DNA of 49,411 nucleotides from Rhizobium sp. ASV8 (GTDB taxonomy: Bacteria; Pseudomonadota; Alphaproteobacteria; Rhizobiales; Rhizobiaceae), in contig NZ_JAELUG010000040.1 of assembly GCF_016429255.1 (NCBI RefSeq), positions 1-49,411 on the forward strand, given 5' to 3'. Numbering within the stretch: position 1 is the stretch's first letter; each line of letters starts with the position of its first letter. A model generated the notes under the pieces. That model ran no database searches. It saw only the letters and a program-made list of their open reading frames with translations, and was not told where the DNA came from. A program made the translations under genes and the position numbers. This document shows, in pieces, positions 9,485 to 18,437 of this stretch.

Positions 9485-9497
9485 GGGAGTTTGACCT

Positions 9498-9710
9498 ATG
9501 GCCAAGACGACCAAGAAGGCTGAAGCTAAGGCGACCGTTACGGTCGAGCAGGTTGGCAGCCCGATCCGCCGTCCGGATGTTCAGCAGAAGACGCTGATCG
9601 GTCTCGGACTGAACAAGATGCACCGTCGCCGCACGCTGGAAGATACCCCGGCTGTTCGTGGCATGATCCGTGCTGTCCAGCATCTCGTTCGCATCGTCGA
9701 CGAGAAGTGA
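9498..9710 (+). CDS. rpmD: 50S ribosomal protein L30
   Basis: L30, 70 residues, small 23S rRNA-binding protein found only in some bacteria. [31 protein letters not shown] sequence and [16 protein letters not shown] are the family signature. A slightly extended Lys/Ala-rich N terminus ([12 protein letters not shown]) is seen. The ATG at 9498 follows gggagtttgacct. Confidence 0.98.
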   Translation: MAKTTKKAEAKATVTVEQVGSPIRRPDVQQKTLIGLGLNKMHRRRTLEDTPAVRGMIRAVQHLVRIVDEK

Positions 9711-9727
9711 GCCGGAGGTAAATCGCT

Positions 9728-10198
9728 ATGAAACTGAATGAGATCAAGGATAACGAAGGTTCGACCCACAGCCGCAAGCGCCTCGGCCGCGGCATCGGCT
9801 CCGGCTCCGGTAAGACCGGTGGCCGTGGTGTGAAGGGTCAGAAGTCCCGTTCGGGTGTTGCCATCAACGGCTTCGAAGGTGGTCAGATGCCCATCTATCG
9901 TCGTCTGCCGAAGCGCGGCTTCACCAACATCTTCGCTGCTGACTACGTTGTCGTATCGCTGGAACGCATCCAGGCTGCCGTCGATGCCGGCAAGCTCGAT
10001 GCGAAGAACACGATCGATGCTGCTGCCCTCAAGGCTGCCGGCGTGATTCGCCGCGTCAAGGACGGCGTTCGGGTTCTCTCGGACGGCGAACTGAAGGCAA
10101 AGGTAACGCTTGAAGTTGCAGGCGCTTCCAAGTCGGCTGTTGAAAAGATCGAAAAGGCCGGCGGCTCCATCAAGCTGCTCGCTTCTGTCGCAGAATAA
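9728..10198 (+). CDS. rplO: 50S ribosomal protein L15
   Basis: L15, 156 residues, late-assembling 23S rRNA-binding protein. [40 protein letters not shown] and the C-terminal [23 protein letters not shown] region (here [20 protein letters not shown]) are diagnostic. A strong terminator starts 10 bases after its stop, so it probably ends the transcript that begins with rpsE or rplN. Confidence 0.99.
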   Translation: MKLNEIKDNEGSTHSRKRLGRGIGSGSGKTGGRGVKGQKSRSGVAINGFEGGQMPIYRRLPKRGFTNIFAADYVVVSLERIQAAVDAGKLDAKNTIDAAALKAAGVIRRVKDGVRVLSDGELKAKVTLEVAGASKSAVEKIEKAGGSIKLLASVAE

Positions 10199-10208
10199 TA
10201 TGATCAAT

Positions 10209-10243
10209 AATCGCCCGAGGTGCTTCACTTCGGGCGATTTTGC
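10209..10243 (+). terminator. Strong intrinsic terminator after rplO
   Basis: aatcgcccgagg (10209-10220) pairs with cttcgggcgatt (10228-10239), 12 bp with one G-U pair, loop tgcttca, then tttgc. It lies between rplO and secY and implies that secY-adk has its own promoter within 10244-10422, which is AT-rich around 10358-10375 but shows no clear -35/-10 pair. Confidence 0.8.
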
Positions 10244-10422
10244 TCCCATATGTGAGCCTCACGAACCTGAACGATGCGGCAGTGTCTTTCCGGTTGATAA
10301 CGGGAACCAAGGGTGAGGCGTCCGATTGCATCGCAATCCGTCCGAAGCCCGGCTTTTAAACAATTTATTTACTGATTCCGGACCCGGCCGATTATGCCGG
10401 AATTGGTAATGCGGAGATTTGC

Positions 10423-11763
10423 ATGGCTTCTGCAGCGGAACAATTGGCGTCCAATCTCAATTTTTCGACCTTTGCCAAGGCCGAGGATCTCAAGAAGCGC
10501 CTGTGGTTTACGCTCGGCGCTCTCCTCGTTTACCGGCTCGGTACACACATTCCGCTCCCAGGTCTGAATCCTGCCGCTTATGCCCAGGCGTTCCACAACC
10601 AGTCGGGCGGCATTCTCGGCCTCTTCAACATGTTCTCGGGCGGCGCCGTGCAGCGCATGGCGATTTTCGCGCTCGGCATCATGCCTTATATTTCGGCCTC
10701 GATCATCGTTCAGTTGATGACATCGGTCGTCCCGTCGCTCGAAAACCTGAAGAAGGAAGGCGAGCAGGGCCGCAAGATCATCAACCAGTACACGCGTTAC
10801 GGCACCGTTTTGCTCGGCGCATTGCAGGCCTATGGCATTGCAATCGGCCTTGAGCATGGTAATGGCGTTGTGGTCGATCCAGGCTGGTTCTTCCGTATTT
10901 CCACCGTCATAACGCTGCTCGGCGGCACAATGTTCCTGATGTGGCTCGGCGAGCAGGTGACGTCGCGCGGTATTGGCAACGGTATTTCGCTGATCATCTT
11001 CGCAGGTATCGCCGCAGGCCTCCCGACCGCTCTTGCCGGAACACTCGAACTCGGCCGTACCGGCGCTCTGTCGACGGGCCTCATTCTCGCCGTTCTGGTC
11101 GTTGCCGTTCTGGTCATCGCGCTGATCGTTTTCGTCGAACGCGCCCAGCGCCGTCTGTTGATCCAGTATCCGAAGCGTCAGGTCGGAACGCGCATGTTCC
11201 AGGGCGATACCTCGCACCTGCCGCTGAAGCTCAACACCTCGGGTGTCATCCCGGCGATCTTTGCATCCTCGCTGCTCCTGCTGCCGGCAACGGTCGCCGG
11301 TCTCGGCAACAACACCGCGCTGCCGACCTGGGTCACGTCGATCGTGGCTGCGCTTGGCCACGGGCAGCCTGTCTACATGGTGCTTTACGCAGCCCTGATC
11401 GCCTTCTTTGCATTCTTCTATACCGCTCTTGTCTTCAATCCGAAGGACACTGCGGACAATCTGAAGAAGCACGGCGGCTTCATTCCGGGCATTCGCCCAG
11501 GCGAGCGCACTGCCGAATATATCGATTATGTGCTGACCCGTATCACGGTCATCGGCGCGATCTATCTTGTCTTCGTCTGCATCCTGCCTGAAATTCTTGT
11601 GTCCCAGACCGGTATTCCCTTGTCTCTGGGTGGCACTTCGCTTCTGATCGTGGTTAGCGTAACGCTGGATACGGTGGCGCAGATTCAGGGGCACCTGATC
11701 GCACAGCAATATGAAGGCCTGATCAAGAAATCGAAGTTGCGTGGAGGAAAGAGGGGGCGATGA
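10423..11763 (+). CDS. secY: Protein translocase subunit SecY
   Basis: The 446-residue channel subunit of the Sec translocon in the inner membrane. Ten hydrophobic segments can be followed from residue about 25 to 430. Conserved elements include [11 protein letters not shown] after TM1, [14 protein letters not shown], the cytoplasmic loop [26 protein letters not shown] and the C-terminal [15 protein letters not shown]. The gene follows a terminator, and its stop overlaps the adk start (ATGA), so SecY and adenylate kinase are translationally coupled. Confidence 0.99.
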   Translation: MASAAEQLASNLNFSTFAKAEDLKKRLWFTLGALLVYRLGTHIPLPGLNPAAYAQAFHNQSGGILGLFNMFSGGAVQRMAIFALGIMPYISASIIVQLMTSVVPSLENLKKEGEQGRKIINQYTRYGTVLLGALQAYGIAIGLEHGNGVVVDPGWFFRISTVITLLGGTMFLMWLGEQVTSRGIGNGISLIIFAGIAAGLPTALAGTLELGRTGALSTGLILAVLVVAVLVIALIVFVERAQRRLLIQYPKRQVGTRMFQGDTSHLPLKLNTSGVIPAIFASSLLLLPATVAGLGNNTALPTWVTSIVAALGHGQPVYMVLYAALIAFFAFFYTALVFNPKDTADNLKKHGGFIPGIRPGERTAEYIDYVLTRITVIGAIYLVFVCILPEILVSQTGIPLSLGGTSLLIVVSVTLDTVAQIQGHLIAQQYEGLIKKSKLRGGKRGR

Positions 11764-12410
11764 GACTCATACTTTTAGGGCCACCGGGTGCAGGTAAGGG
11801 GACCCAGGCCCAGCGTATCGTGGAGAAGCACGGCATTCCTCAGCTCTCCACTGGCGATATGCTGCGTGCGGCCGTTCAGGCCGGTACGGAAGTCGGCAAG
11901 CGCGCCAAGGCCGTTATGGATGCTGGCAAGCTCGTCTCCGACGAGATCGTCAATGCCATCGTCTCTGAGCGCATCGATCAGCCGGATTGCGCCAAGGGTT
12001 TCATTCTCGATGGTTTCCCGCGCACGCTCGTGCAGGCGGACGCCACGGGGCAGATGCTGAAAGCCAAGGGTCTCGACCTCTCGGTCGTGATCGAGCTGAA
12101 AGTGGATGACGCTGAACTGATTCGTCGCGTCTCCGGTCGTTACTCCTGCTCGAACTGCGGCAGTGTCTATCACGACACGGACAAGGTTCCTGCAACGGCG
12201 GGTGTCTGCGACAAGTGTGGTTCGACGCATTTCAAGCGCCGGCCCGATGACAATGCCGAAACGATGGCGACGCGCCTCCAGGTCTACTACAAGGAGACCT
12301 CGCCACTGATCGGGTACTACTACGCCAAGGGCAAGTTGCAGAGCATCGATGGCATGGCCGATATCGAGCATGTGACCGATAGCATCGAAGCTATCCTGGC
12401 CAAGCTTTAA
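11760..12410 (+). CDS. adk: Adenylate kinase, zinc-LID form
   Basis: 216-residue enzyme catalysing ATP + AMP to 2 ADP in the cytoplasm. The P loop [10 protein letters not shown] is at residues 7-16, the AMP-binding region at STGDMLR (30-36) and DGFPRT (84-89). The long LID domain carries four cysteines, C130, C133, C150 and C153 (YSCSNC and GVCDKC), the pattern of zinc-containing adenylate kinases; E. coli Adk has no such cysteines. It overlaps secY by four bases. Confidence 0.99.
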   Translation: MRLILLGPPGAGKGTQAQRIVEKHGIPQLSTGDMLRAAVQAGTEVGKRAKAVMDAGKLVSDEIVNAIVSERIDQPDCAKGFILDGFPRTLVQADATGQMLKAKGLDLSVVIELKVDDAELIRRVSGRYSCSNCGSVYHDTDKVPATAGVCDKCGSTHFKRRPDDNAETMATRLQVYYKETSPLIGYYYAKGKLQSIDGMADIEHVTDSIEAILAKL

Positions 12411-12628
12411 GTAGCTTAAAATAAACTAGCCGGGGGCGGTTGCTTTTTTGCACTGATTCCGCTAAACACCGCGCCAACTCGCGACATGCTATGCGATCGG
12501 CGCGGATTTCCAACGGGGAAGTCCGGCACGGTCGTTTTGACATGTTACGGACTTACATCGAACAAGCAGCTCCCGGGCTGCATAACAAGACCCTTTGCCA
12601 AGGCAAAAGGAATGCAAGGAGAACAGGC

Positions 12629-12997
12629 GTGGCTCGTATCGCTGGCGTCAACATCCCGACTGCAAAGCGCGTAGTTATTGCGCTTCGTTACATTCACGGG
12701 ATCGGACCGAAGTTTGCACAGGAAATCTGCGAGAAGGTCGGTATTCCGGCTGAGCGTCGCGTCAACCAGTTGACGGATGCTGAAGTTCTGCAGATCCGCG
12801 AAACCATCGACCGTGACTATCAGGTCGAAGGTGATCTGCGTCGCGATACCGCGATGAACATCAAGCGTTTGATGGACTTGGGCAGCTACCGCGGCCTGCG
12901 TCATCGTCGCGGCCTGCCGGTTCGCGGCCAGCGCACGCACACCAATGCTCGTACCCGCAAGGGTCCGGCAAAGGCGATTGCTGGTAAGAAGAAGTAA
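12629..12997 (+). CDS. rpsM: 30S ribosomal protein S13
   Basis: S13, 122 residues, in the 30S head contacting P-site tRNA and the 50S subunit. The start is a GTG at 12629 ([15 protein letters not shown]), with aagga 8 bases upstream; upstream in-frame ATGs would add sequence unlike any S13. [16 protein letters not shown], the [16 protein letters not shown] block and the basic C terminus [16 protein letters not shown] are complete. The 218-base gap after adk suggests a separate promoter for the alpha segment. Confidence 0.99.
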   Translation: MARIAGVNIPTAKRVVIALRYIHGIGPKFAQEICEKVGIPAERRVNQLTDAEVLQIRETIDRDYQVEGDLRRDTAMNIKRLMDLGSYRGLRHRRGLPVRGQRTHTNARTRKGPAKAIAGKKK

Positions 12998-12998
12998 T

Positions 12999-13014
12999 TT
13001 CCGGGAAACCGGAA
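12999..13014 (+). other. Tetraloop hairpin overlapping the end of rpsM
   Basis: ttccgg (12999-13004) pairs with ccggaa (13009-13014) around the GNRA-type loop gaaa. It begins 2 bases after the rpsM stop and precedes a terminator-like hairpin. Possible mRNA-end stabilising element. Confidence 0.4.
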
Positions 13015-13018
13015 TGGG

Positions 13019-13045
13019 GAGGCTGGCGGTCCGCCGGCCTCTTTT
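13019..13045 (+). terminator. Intrinsic terminator between rpsM and rpsK
   Basis: gaggctggc (13019-13027) pairs with gccggcctc (13033-13041), 9 bp with one G-U pair, loop ggtcc, followed by tttt. This would end or reduce transcription between two genes usually co-transcribed. rpsK begins 84 bases later. Confidence 0.6.
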
Positions 13046-13128
13046 GAGTTTGGAGTGGGGCTCAATGAGTGTCACTCCGGTGTAGCCGCTGGGATTACGG
13101 CGGTGCAGAGATCCAAGAAAGGACTAAC

Positions 13129-13518
13129 ATGGCCAAGGAAGCCGTACGCGTTCGTCGTCGCGAGCGTAAAAACATCACGTCGGGCGTCGCACACGTCAAC
13201 TCGACCTTCAACAACACGATGATCACCATCACCGACGCACAGGGCAACGCTATTGCCTGGTCGTCTGCTGGTGCCAAGGGCTTCAAGGGTTCGCGCAAGT
13301 CGACCCCGTTCGCTGCCCAGATCGCCGCTGAAGACTGCGCCAAGAAGGCTCAGGAACACGGCATGAAGTCGTTGGAAGTCGAAGTTTGCGGCCCGGGCTC
13401 CGGTCGTGAATCCGCTCTGCGCGCCCTCCAGGCTGCTGGTTTCATGATCACGTCGATCCGCGACGTGACCCCGATCCCGCACAATGGTTGCCGCCCGCGC
13501 AAGAAGCGTCGCGTCTGA
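13129..13518 (+). CDS. rpsK: 30S ribosomal protein S11
   Basis: S11, 129 residues, on the 30S platform by the mRNA exit. Start ATG 13129 ([16 protein letters not shown]) follows aagaaagga; an in-frame ATG at 13069 would add 20 residues not seen in S11. [39 protein letters not shown] and [17 protein letters not shown] are diagnostic. Confidence 0.99.
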   Translation: MAKEAVRVRRRERKNITSGVAHVNSTFNNTMITITDAQGNAIAWSSAGAKGFKGSRKSTPFAAQIAAEDCAKKAQEHGMKSLEVEVCGPGSGRESALRALQAAGFMITSIRDVTPIPHNGCRPRKKRRV

Positions 13519-13621
13519 TCATCGCCACTCACGACACCGGCCGGGGTAGATGCGCCCGGCTTGGTGTTACTCAAGCTCGGTTGTCACGATTGGATGGTGG
13601 CAACGAACGGAAGGCAAAAAT

Positions 13622-14632
13622 ATGATTCAGAAAAACTGGCAGGAACTGATCAAGCCCAACAAGGTCGAGTTCACCTCGAGCGGCCGTACCAAGGCAACGC
13701 TCGTGGCCGAACCGCTGGAGCGTGGCTTCGGTCTTACCCTCGGCAACGCGCTGCGTCGCGTTCTGCTGTCTTCTCTGCGCGGTGCCGCTGTAACGGCCGT
13801 GCAGATCGACGGCGTGCTGCATGAGTTCTCCTCTATCCCGGGCGTCCGGGAAGACGTGACGGACATCGTGCTGAACATCAAGGAAATCGCCATCAAGATG
13901 GACGGCGATGACAGCAAACGCATGGTCGTGCGCAAGCAGGGCCCAGGCGTTGTAACGGCTGGCGACATCCAGACGGTCGGCGATATCGAAATCCTCAACC
14001 CCGAGCATGTCATCTGCACGCTCGACGAGGGTGCCGAAATCCGCATGGAGTTCACCGTCAACAACGGCAAGGGCTATGTTCCGGCCGAGCGTAATCGTGC
14101 GGAAGATGCTCCGATCGGTCTCATCCCGGTCGACAGCCTTTATTCGCCGGTCAAGAAGGTGTCCTACAAGGTTGAAAATACCCGTGAAGGACAGGTTCTC
14201 GACTACGACAAGCTGAGCATGTCGATCGAAACCGATGGTTCGATCAGCGGTGAAGATGCAGTCGCTTTCGCGGCCCGCATCCTCCAGGATCAGCTTGGCG
14301 TGTTCGTCAACTTCGACGAGCCGCAGAAGGAAACCGAAGAGGAAGCAGTTACCGAACTCGCTTTCAACCCGGCGCTCCTCAAGAAGGTGGACGAGCTCGA
14401 ACTGTCCGTTCGTTCGGCAAACTGCCTGAAGAACGACAACATCGTCTACATCGGCGACCTCATTCAGAAGACCGAAGCAGAAATGCTCCGCACGCCGAAT
14501 TTTGGTCGCAAGTCGCTGAACGAAATCAAGGAAGTTCTCGCTTCCATGGGCCTGCACCTCGGCATGGAAGTGCCGGCATGGCCGCCCGAGAACATCGAAG
14601 ATCTCGCCAAGCGCTACGAAGACCAATACTAA
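13622..14632 (+). CDS. rpoA: DNA-directed RNA polymerase subunit alpha
   Basis: 336-residue alpha subunit; its N-terminal domain dimerises and nucleates polymerase assembly, its C-terminal domain contacts UP elements and activators. Start ATG 13622 ([17 protein letters not shown]) follows ggaagg. [20 protein letters not shown] is the N-terminal dimer motif; the linker lies around residues 235-250 ([12 protein letters not shown]); the C-terminal helix-hairpin-helix domain shows [14 protein letters not shown] and [21 protein letters not shown]. Confidence 0.99.
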   Translation: MIQKNWQELIKPNKVEFTSSGRTKATLVAEPLERGFGLTLGNALRRVLLSSLRGAAVTAVQIDGVLHEFSSIPGVREDVTDIVLNIKEIAIKMDGDDSKRMVVRKQGPGVVTAGDIQTVGDIEILNPEHVICTLDEGAEIRMEFTVNNGKGYVPAERNRAEDAPIGLIPVDSLYSPVKKVSYKVENTREGQVLDYDKLSMSIETDGSISGEDAVAFAARILQDQLGVFVNFDEPQKETEEEAVTELAFNPALLKKVDELELSVRSANCLKNDNIVYIGDLIQKTEAEMLRTPNFGRKSLNEIKEVLASMGLHLGMEVPAWPPENIEDLAKRYEDQY

Positions 14633-14680
14633 CGTTTCAAACGGCAGGCGAGTAATGCCTGCAAGTGAAGGAGAATAGCA

Positions 14681-15103
14681 ATGCGCCACGGTAAAGCCGG
14701 CCGCAAGCTGAATAGAACCGCTAGCCACCGTAAGGCGATGTTCGCCAACATGGCTGCTTCGCTCATCACCCATGAGCAGATCGTCACCACTCTCCCGAAG
14801 GCGAAGGAAATTCGCCCGATCGTCGAGAAGCTGGTTACTCTCGGCAAGCGCGGCGACCTGCACGCTCGTCGTCAGGCCATTTCGCAGATCCGCGATGCGG
14901 CCGTCGTTTCGAAGCTGTTCGATGCGATTGCAACGCGCTACGCCACCCGTAACGGCGGCTACCTGCGTATCATGAAGGCCGGCTTCCGCCAGGGCGACAA
15001 TGCCGCTCTCGCAGTCGTCGAGTTCGTTGATCGCGACACCTCTGCCAAGGGCGCAGCCGACAAGGCTCGCGTTGCTGCCGAGGAAGAAGCTGCAGCCGCT
15101 TAA
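14681..15103 (+). CDS. rplQ: 50S ribosomal protein L17
   Basis: L17, 140 residues, at the peptide tunnel exit. [25 protein letters not shown] and [24 protein letters not shown] are diagnostic. It ends in an Ala-rich tail (EEEAAAA). gaaggagaata precedes the ATG. It closes the ribosomal cluster and is followed by a strong terminator. Confidence 0.99.
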   Translation: MRHGKAGRKLNRTASHRKAMFANMAASLITHEQIVTTLPKAKEIRPIVEKLVTLGKRGDLHARRQAISQIRDAAVVSKLFDAIATRYATRNGGYLRIMKAGFRQGDNAALAVVEFVDRDTSAKGAADKARVAAEEEAAAA

Positions 15104-15126
15104 GGCCAGCTTCGGGTAAGATATTG

Positions 15127-15163
15127 AAGGCCGGATGAGCGATCATCCGGCCTTTTTCGTTTT
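15127..15163 (+). terminator. Strong intrinsic terminator after rplQ
   Basis: aaggccggatga (15127-15138) pairs perfectly with tcatccggcctt (15143-15154), loop gcga, followed by tttcgtttt. A 12-bp perfect stem with a T-rich tail, 23 bases after the rplQ stop: the end of the alpha segment. Confidence 0.9.
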
Positions 15164-15228
15164 GCCGTTTGCGGTTTATTCGGACCACATCGCCTATAGG
15201 TCTACGCTCATCAACCGTGGGGTGATCA

Positions 15229-15645
15229 TTGAACAGCCAAGCGAAATTTAGGCACAGTAGAGGCCAGATCCTTGGGGCACTATTGCTGACGATAGCCTGT
15301 GGTCTTGCGCTTCGACGATTTGGATATGAGGTTGGTCTCCCCTTCGGGATCGTGAAGTACGGCGGTTCGATCCTGTGGGGCGCGATGGTCTACTGGCTTT
15401 TCGCCATGACGTTTCTCCATGTCAGGGGCCTCAAGATCGCCATCGCCGCACTGAGCCTAGCCGCGGCCGTCGAGTTCTTCAGGCTGTGGCATACACCGGC
15501 GCTGGACACATTCCGATTGACCGCTGCAGGTGCGCTGCTGTTGGGAAGGGTGTTCTCGTTGTGGAATATTCTGGCCTATGCTGCCGGTATCGCGGCGGCA
15601 CTCGCAATTGATCGCGCCCTGTCACGGAACGGACGCGCTGCTTGA
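15229..15645 (+). CDS. DUF2809 family membrane protein
   Basis: 138-residue inner-membrane protein with about four hydrophobic segments (residues about 14-30, 45-65, 70-85 and 100-130). The pattern RRFGYEVGLPFGIVKYGG, WGAMVYWL and FRLWHTPALDTFRLT...LLGRVFSLWNILAYA matches the DUF2809 family as I know it; function unknown. A TTG start at 15229 is used because no in-frame ATG or GTG lies before the conserved part; an out-of-frame GTG at 15222 was rejected. It follows the rplQ terminator and stands alone. Confidence 0.8.
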   Translation: MNSQAKFRHSRGQILGALLLTIACGLALRRFGYEVGLPFGIVKYGGSILWGAMVYWLFAMTFLHVRGLKIAIAALSLAAAVEFFRLWHTPALDTFRLTAAGALLLGRVFSLWNILAYAAGIAAALAIDRALSRNGRAA

Positions 15646-15827
15646 TCGTCCGTCAGGGTAACGGAGCGAGTGAAATTGCAGAGCAGTATTGAAGTCACAG
15701 CGCTGCCAACGCTCATTGGTTTACGACGAGTGTGAAGAGCGAGGCCGGCTGAGTATAGAACTCAGCGCACGTCGCAGCAGATGGCAGGTGCGTTGTATAG
15801 GGAAAATTGGGGTGAAGGGGGCAAGGA

Positions 15828-17057
15828 ATGGAAGGCCAGGAGGAAACGGCAGTAGACCTGCGGACAGCACGGCTGGTGCTGGTGACGCCCGATGGCGCCC
15901 TGGTGGGTCGCCTGCCGCCGATCCCCGTCGAGATTCCCTGGTGGCAGGAAGTGGAGCCTATCGTCCGCGCCGCACGCGAACGTTATGGCATCGATGCGAC
16001 AATCCTGCGTCTGCTCGAAACCGCTCGTGACCGGGCGCCTGGCGGCGAAGTCACCTATCTCGCCGAGATTGCGGAACCTGTATCGGCAGAAGCGTGGCCG
16101 GGAAAGATCGAGGCGCATCCGCTGCGCCAAGCCTATGCTGAACCCGGTGGCCCTTCCACCGATCTCGATTGGGCGGTGCGGGTGCTTGCCGAGCATAGCT
16201 TGGCACCGACGGCCAAACCCGTCCAGTACCGCACCTGGAACTTATCCAGCGTCTGGCGCATCCCGATCGGTGACCAGTCGGCCTGGCTGAAAGTCGTGCC
16301 GCCGTTCCTGGCGCATGAAGGCCGCGTCATCACTGCGTTGGCCGGCAGCCATGTTCCAACATTGTATGGTCATGACGAAAACGGGCGCGTTTTAATTGCG
16401 GAGATCCCCGGCGACGACTTGTATGAGGCCACGCTGGAGCAACTGCTTGGGATGGTGACGCTGCTTGTCGAAATACAGGCTTCCTGGATCGACCGTGTCG
16501 AGGAACTGCGCGCGATGCGATTGCCCGATTGGCGCGGCCGGAGCCTGTGTTCCGAAATCGCCGAGGTGGTGCAACGGACAAGCGCGGAGTTGTCGGAGGA
16601 GGAGCGCGCGACATTGCACCGTTTTGTGCAAGATCTTCCCGCCCTGTTTGATGAAGTCTACGCCTCCGGTCTGCCGGATACGCTTGTCCATGGCGATTGC
16701 CACCCGGGCAACTTTCGAGGAGCGGGGCAGGAGCTTACCCTTCTTGATTGGGGCGATAGCGGCATTGGCCACCCATTGCTCGATCAATCCGCATTTCTCG
16801 ATGCAGTGCCGCTGAACTACCGGCAGGCGATCAAGGATCATTGGAGTCGCGAATGGCTGGCTCGGATACCAGGCTGCGATCCGGCACGCGCCGCCACGCT
16901 CCTCACGCCGATCGCAATGGCGAGGCGAGCTGTGATCTATCAGCGTTTTCTCGACAATATCGAACCATCGGAGCGGATCTATCATCGCGACGATCCAGCT
17001 GGCTGGCTACGAGATACCGCGGCGCTGCTGGCAAAATCGGATTGGATGCAGCGCTAG
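15828..17057 (+). CDS. APH-type phosphotransferase with extra N-terminal domain
   Basis: 409-residue protein. Residues about 135-390 form an aminoglycoside/choline-kinase-like fold: Lys155 in SAWLKVV as the ATP-contacting lysine, the catalytic HGDCHPGN at 288-295 (Asp290) and the metal-binding LLDWGD at 305-310. The first about 130 residues (LVLVTPDGALVGRLPP, then RAARERYGIDATILRLL) resemble a degenerate NUDIX-like fold without the Nudix catalytic residues; that part is inference. Substrate unknown; resistance to an aminoglycoside is possible but small-molecule or housekeeping kinases share these motifs. gaagggggc precedes ATG 15828. It ends 7 bases before the convergent dinB-like gene. Confidence 0.8.
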   Translation: MEGQEETAVDLRTARLVLVTPDGALVGRLPPIPVEIPWWQEVEPIVRAARERYGIDATILRLLETARDRAPGGEVTYLAEIAEPVSAEAWPGKIEAHPLRQAYAEPGGPSTDLDWAVRVLAEHSLAPTAKPVQYRTWNLSSVWRIPIGDQSAWLKVVPPFLAHEGRVITALAGSHVPTLYGHDENGRVLIAEIPGDDLYEATLEQLLGMVTLLVEIQASWIDRVEELRAMRLPDWRGRSLCSEIAEVVQRTSAELSEEERATLHRFVQDLPALFDEVYASGLPDTLVHGDCHPGNFRGAGQELTLLDWGDSGIGHPLLDQSAFLDAVPLNYRQAIKDHWSREWLARIPGCDPARAATLLTPIAMARRAVIYQRFLDNIEPSERIYHRDDPAGWLRDTAALLAKSDWMQR

Positions 17058-17064
17058 GTTCACG

Positions 17065-17583
17065 CTATTGCGCCGCCGGCGCTTGCCGGCGCAAGGGCTC
17101 GCTGTGGTGAAGATGAACCGCGAGCGTATCCCAAGGTGGCGTAATGGAAAGCTGCGCCAGCAGGCGGCCGATCTCGCCTCTGTGGTAGCCGCCATGCGTA
17201 ACGACATGGAGAAGCATTTCCCCACGCGTCATGCAGCCTCTATCACCATCCGTGAAGACGAAGGGCAGGGCTTCTGACAGAAGTTCTGGTCCAATGGTTT
17301 CGAGATAGCACAAGTACCACTGATCGGATGCTCCGAGCGCCGCACGAAGCTCCGTTGGGGTGGGCATCTCAAGCGTATTGTCGTCCGTATAGCCATGCGC
17401 TTGTCCGGTAAGATGCGCAGCAAATATCCGGCCGACGACGAATGAGTGGTTCAGGAGGCGGATCGAGAGGTGACGCTCTTTGCCGTGTTGGTCAGGTTCG
17501 AGGCGACCAATAGCATCAAGCAGCTCCTCATTCGCCCAGGCTTGATAGCGGAAAAGCGTATGCAGCAATGATATCTCGCTCAT
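17065..17583 (-). CDS. DinB/YfiT-like putative metal-dependent protein
   Basis: 172-residue four-helix-bundle protein of the DinB superfamily. The three expected metal-binding histidines are present: His46 (LLNHSF) and His130/His134 (VVTHGGYHRGEIG). The N terminus LLHTLFRYQAWANEELL is typical. Members include thiol-dependent transferases (bacillithiol, mycothiol) and proteins of unknown function; substrate here is unknown. It is divergent from a TetR-type regulator with a 71-base shared region containing a 10-bp palindrome, so it is the likely regulated target. Confidence 0.85.
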   Translation of the reverse strand: MSEISLLHTLFRYQAWANEELLDAIGRLEPDQHGKERHLSIRLLNHSFVVGRIFAAHLTGQAHGYTDDNTLEMPTPTELRAALGASDQWYLCYLETIGPELLSEALPFVFTDGDRGCMTRGEMLLHVVTHGGYHRGEIGRLLAQLSITPPWDTLAVHLHHSEPLRRQAPAAQ

Positions 17584-17610
17584 GTTGGGATTGCCCTCTT
17601 ATCGGATCGA

Positions 17611-17637
17611 AAAATGCGAGTAATGTGCTCGCATTTT
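17611..17637. promoter_or_regulatory. Palindromic operator between dinB-like gene and tetR
   Basis: aaaatgcgag (17611-17620) and ctcgcatttt (17628-17637) form perfect 10-base arms around a 7-base spacer, centred in the only intergenic space of a divergent TetR/target pair. A partial copy (actcgcatt) recurs at the start of the tetR coding sequence near 17660-17670. Most likely the TetR binding site. Confidence 0.7.
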
Positions 17638-17654
17638 CATAAGGGGGAGAGGGA

Positions 17655-18281
17655 ATGTCTACTCGCATTAGAAAAGCGCGTTCGCCGATGCGCAAGGAGC
17701 CGAGCCAGGCGCGTTCGCGGGCAATGGTGGATGCGATCGTCGAAGCGGGCGCTCGCGTTTTGGGTGACCATGGTTGGGCCGGCTTCACGACGAATACCGT
17801 CGCGGCGGTCGCCGGCATCAGCATCGGTTCGCTCTATCAATACTTTCCGGACAAGCTTTCTCTGGTCGAAGCAATAAGGCGCCGGCATTTCGATGAAGTC
17901 CTGACCGTCTTGCGCCAGGCGTCTGCCACCGATCTGCCGCTGGAACAGAGCGTCGATGTGCTCGTTCAAGGTATGATCGACGCTCATTGCGTGAACCCGG
18001 AACTTCACAGGGTGCTTCTGGACGAAGTGCCGGGGTTTGAAGGTTCGAGGTCGGCCCATGATGCGTTTCTGACGGACTATCACAGTTATTACAGAGATTT
18101 CGTCGCTTTGCGGCGCCGCGTCGATAACGGTTCTTCAAATGAGATCCTTGCGCAGCTTGTATCCGGTGCGGTGGAAGGCGTGATCCACAATGGAGCGCGG
18201 AAAGGCATGCTGGGTTCGCCTGAGTTGAAACAGGGACTGGTCAGGATGATCTGTGCTTATCTCGATAGTGCCGATCGATAG
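17655..18281 (+). CDS. TetR/AcrR family transcriptional regulator
   Basis: 208-residue repressor-type protein. The helix-turn-helix lies at about residues 35-65 (FTTNTVAAVAGISIGSLYQYF then PDKLSLVEAI), with the usual all-helical ligand domain behind it. It contains QARSRAMVDAIVEAGARVLGDHGWAGF, typical of this family. ATG 17655 follows gggggagagg. Divergent from the DinB-like gene and separated from it by a palindrome, so it most likely controls both genes. Ligand unknown. Confidence 0.9.
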   Translation: MSTRIRKARSPMRKEPSQARSRAMVDAIVEAGARVLGDHGWAGFTTNTVAAVAGISIGSLYQYFPDKLSLVEAIRRRHFDEVLTVLRQASATDLPLEQSVDVLVQGMIDAHCVNPELHRVLLDEVPGFEGSRSAHDAFLTDYHSYYRDFVALRRRVDNGSSNEILAQLVSGAVEGVIHNGARKGMLGSPELKQGLVRMICAYLDSADR

Positions 18282-18412
18282 TGGTTCGTGAAGGACCTCG
18301 CGGCCGATTGGCGGCTAACGAGTCCTAGATGTGCGTCCGCGGCTCATCAAAATTCGCATAGCAGCGTTTCCCATTTCAAATACCACTTCGTATCATAATA
18401 ATTTGAATCCTA

Positions 18413-18429
18413 ATTAGTTTAGTGCTAAT
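18413..18429. promoter_or_regulatory. AT-rich inverted repeat before marR, possible operator
   Basis: attag (18413-18417) and ctaat (18425-18429) are inverted around a 7-base spacer within an AT-rich stretch (18390-18437) directly in front of the MarR-type gene. Position and size fit a MarR autoregulatory site and promoter; the arms are short, so confidence is limited. Confidence 0.4.
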
Positions 18430-18437
18430 AAGTTCTC

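Noticed and set aside
10369..11709. A 446-codon open frame opposite secY
   Set aside because: Rich in Arg, Gln and His with no domain; antisense shadow of SecY.
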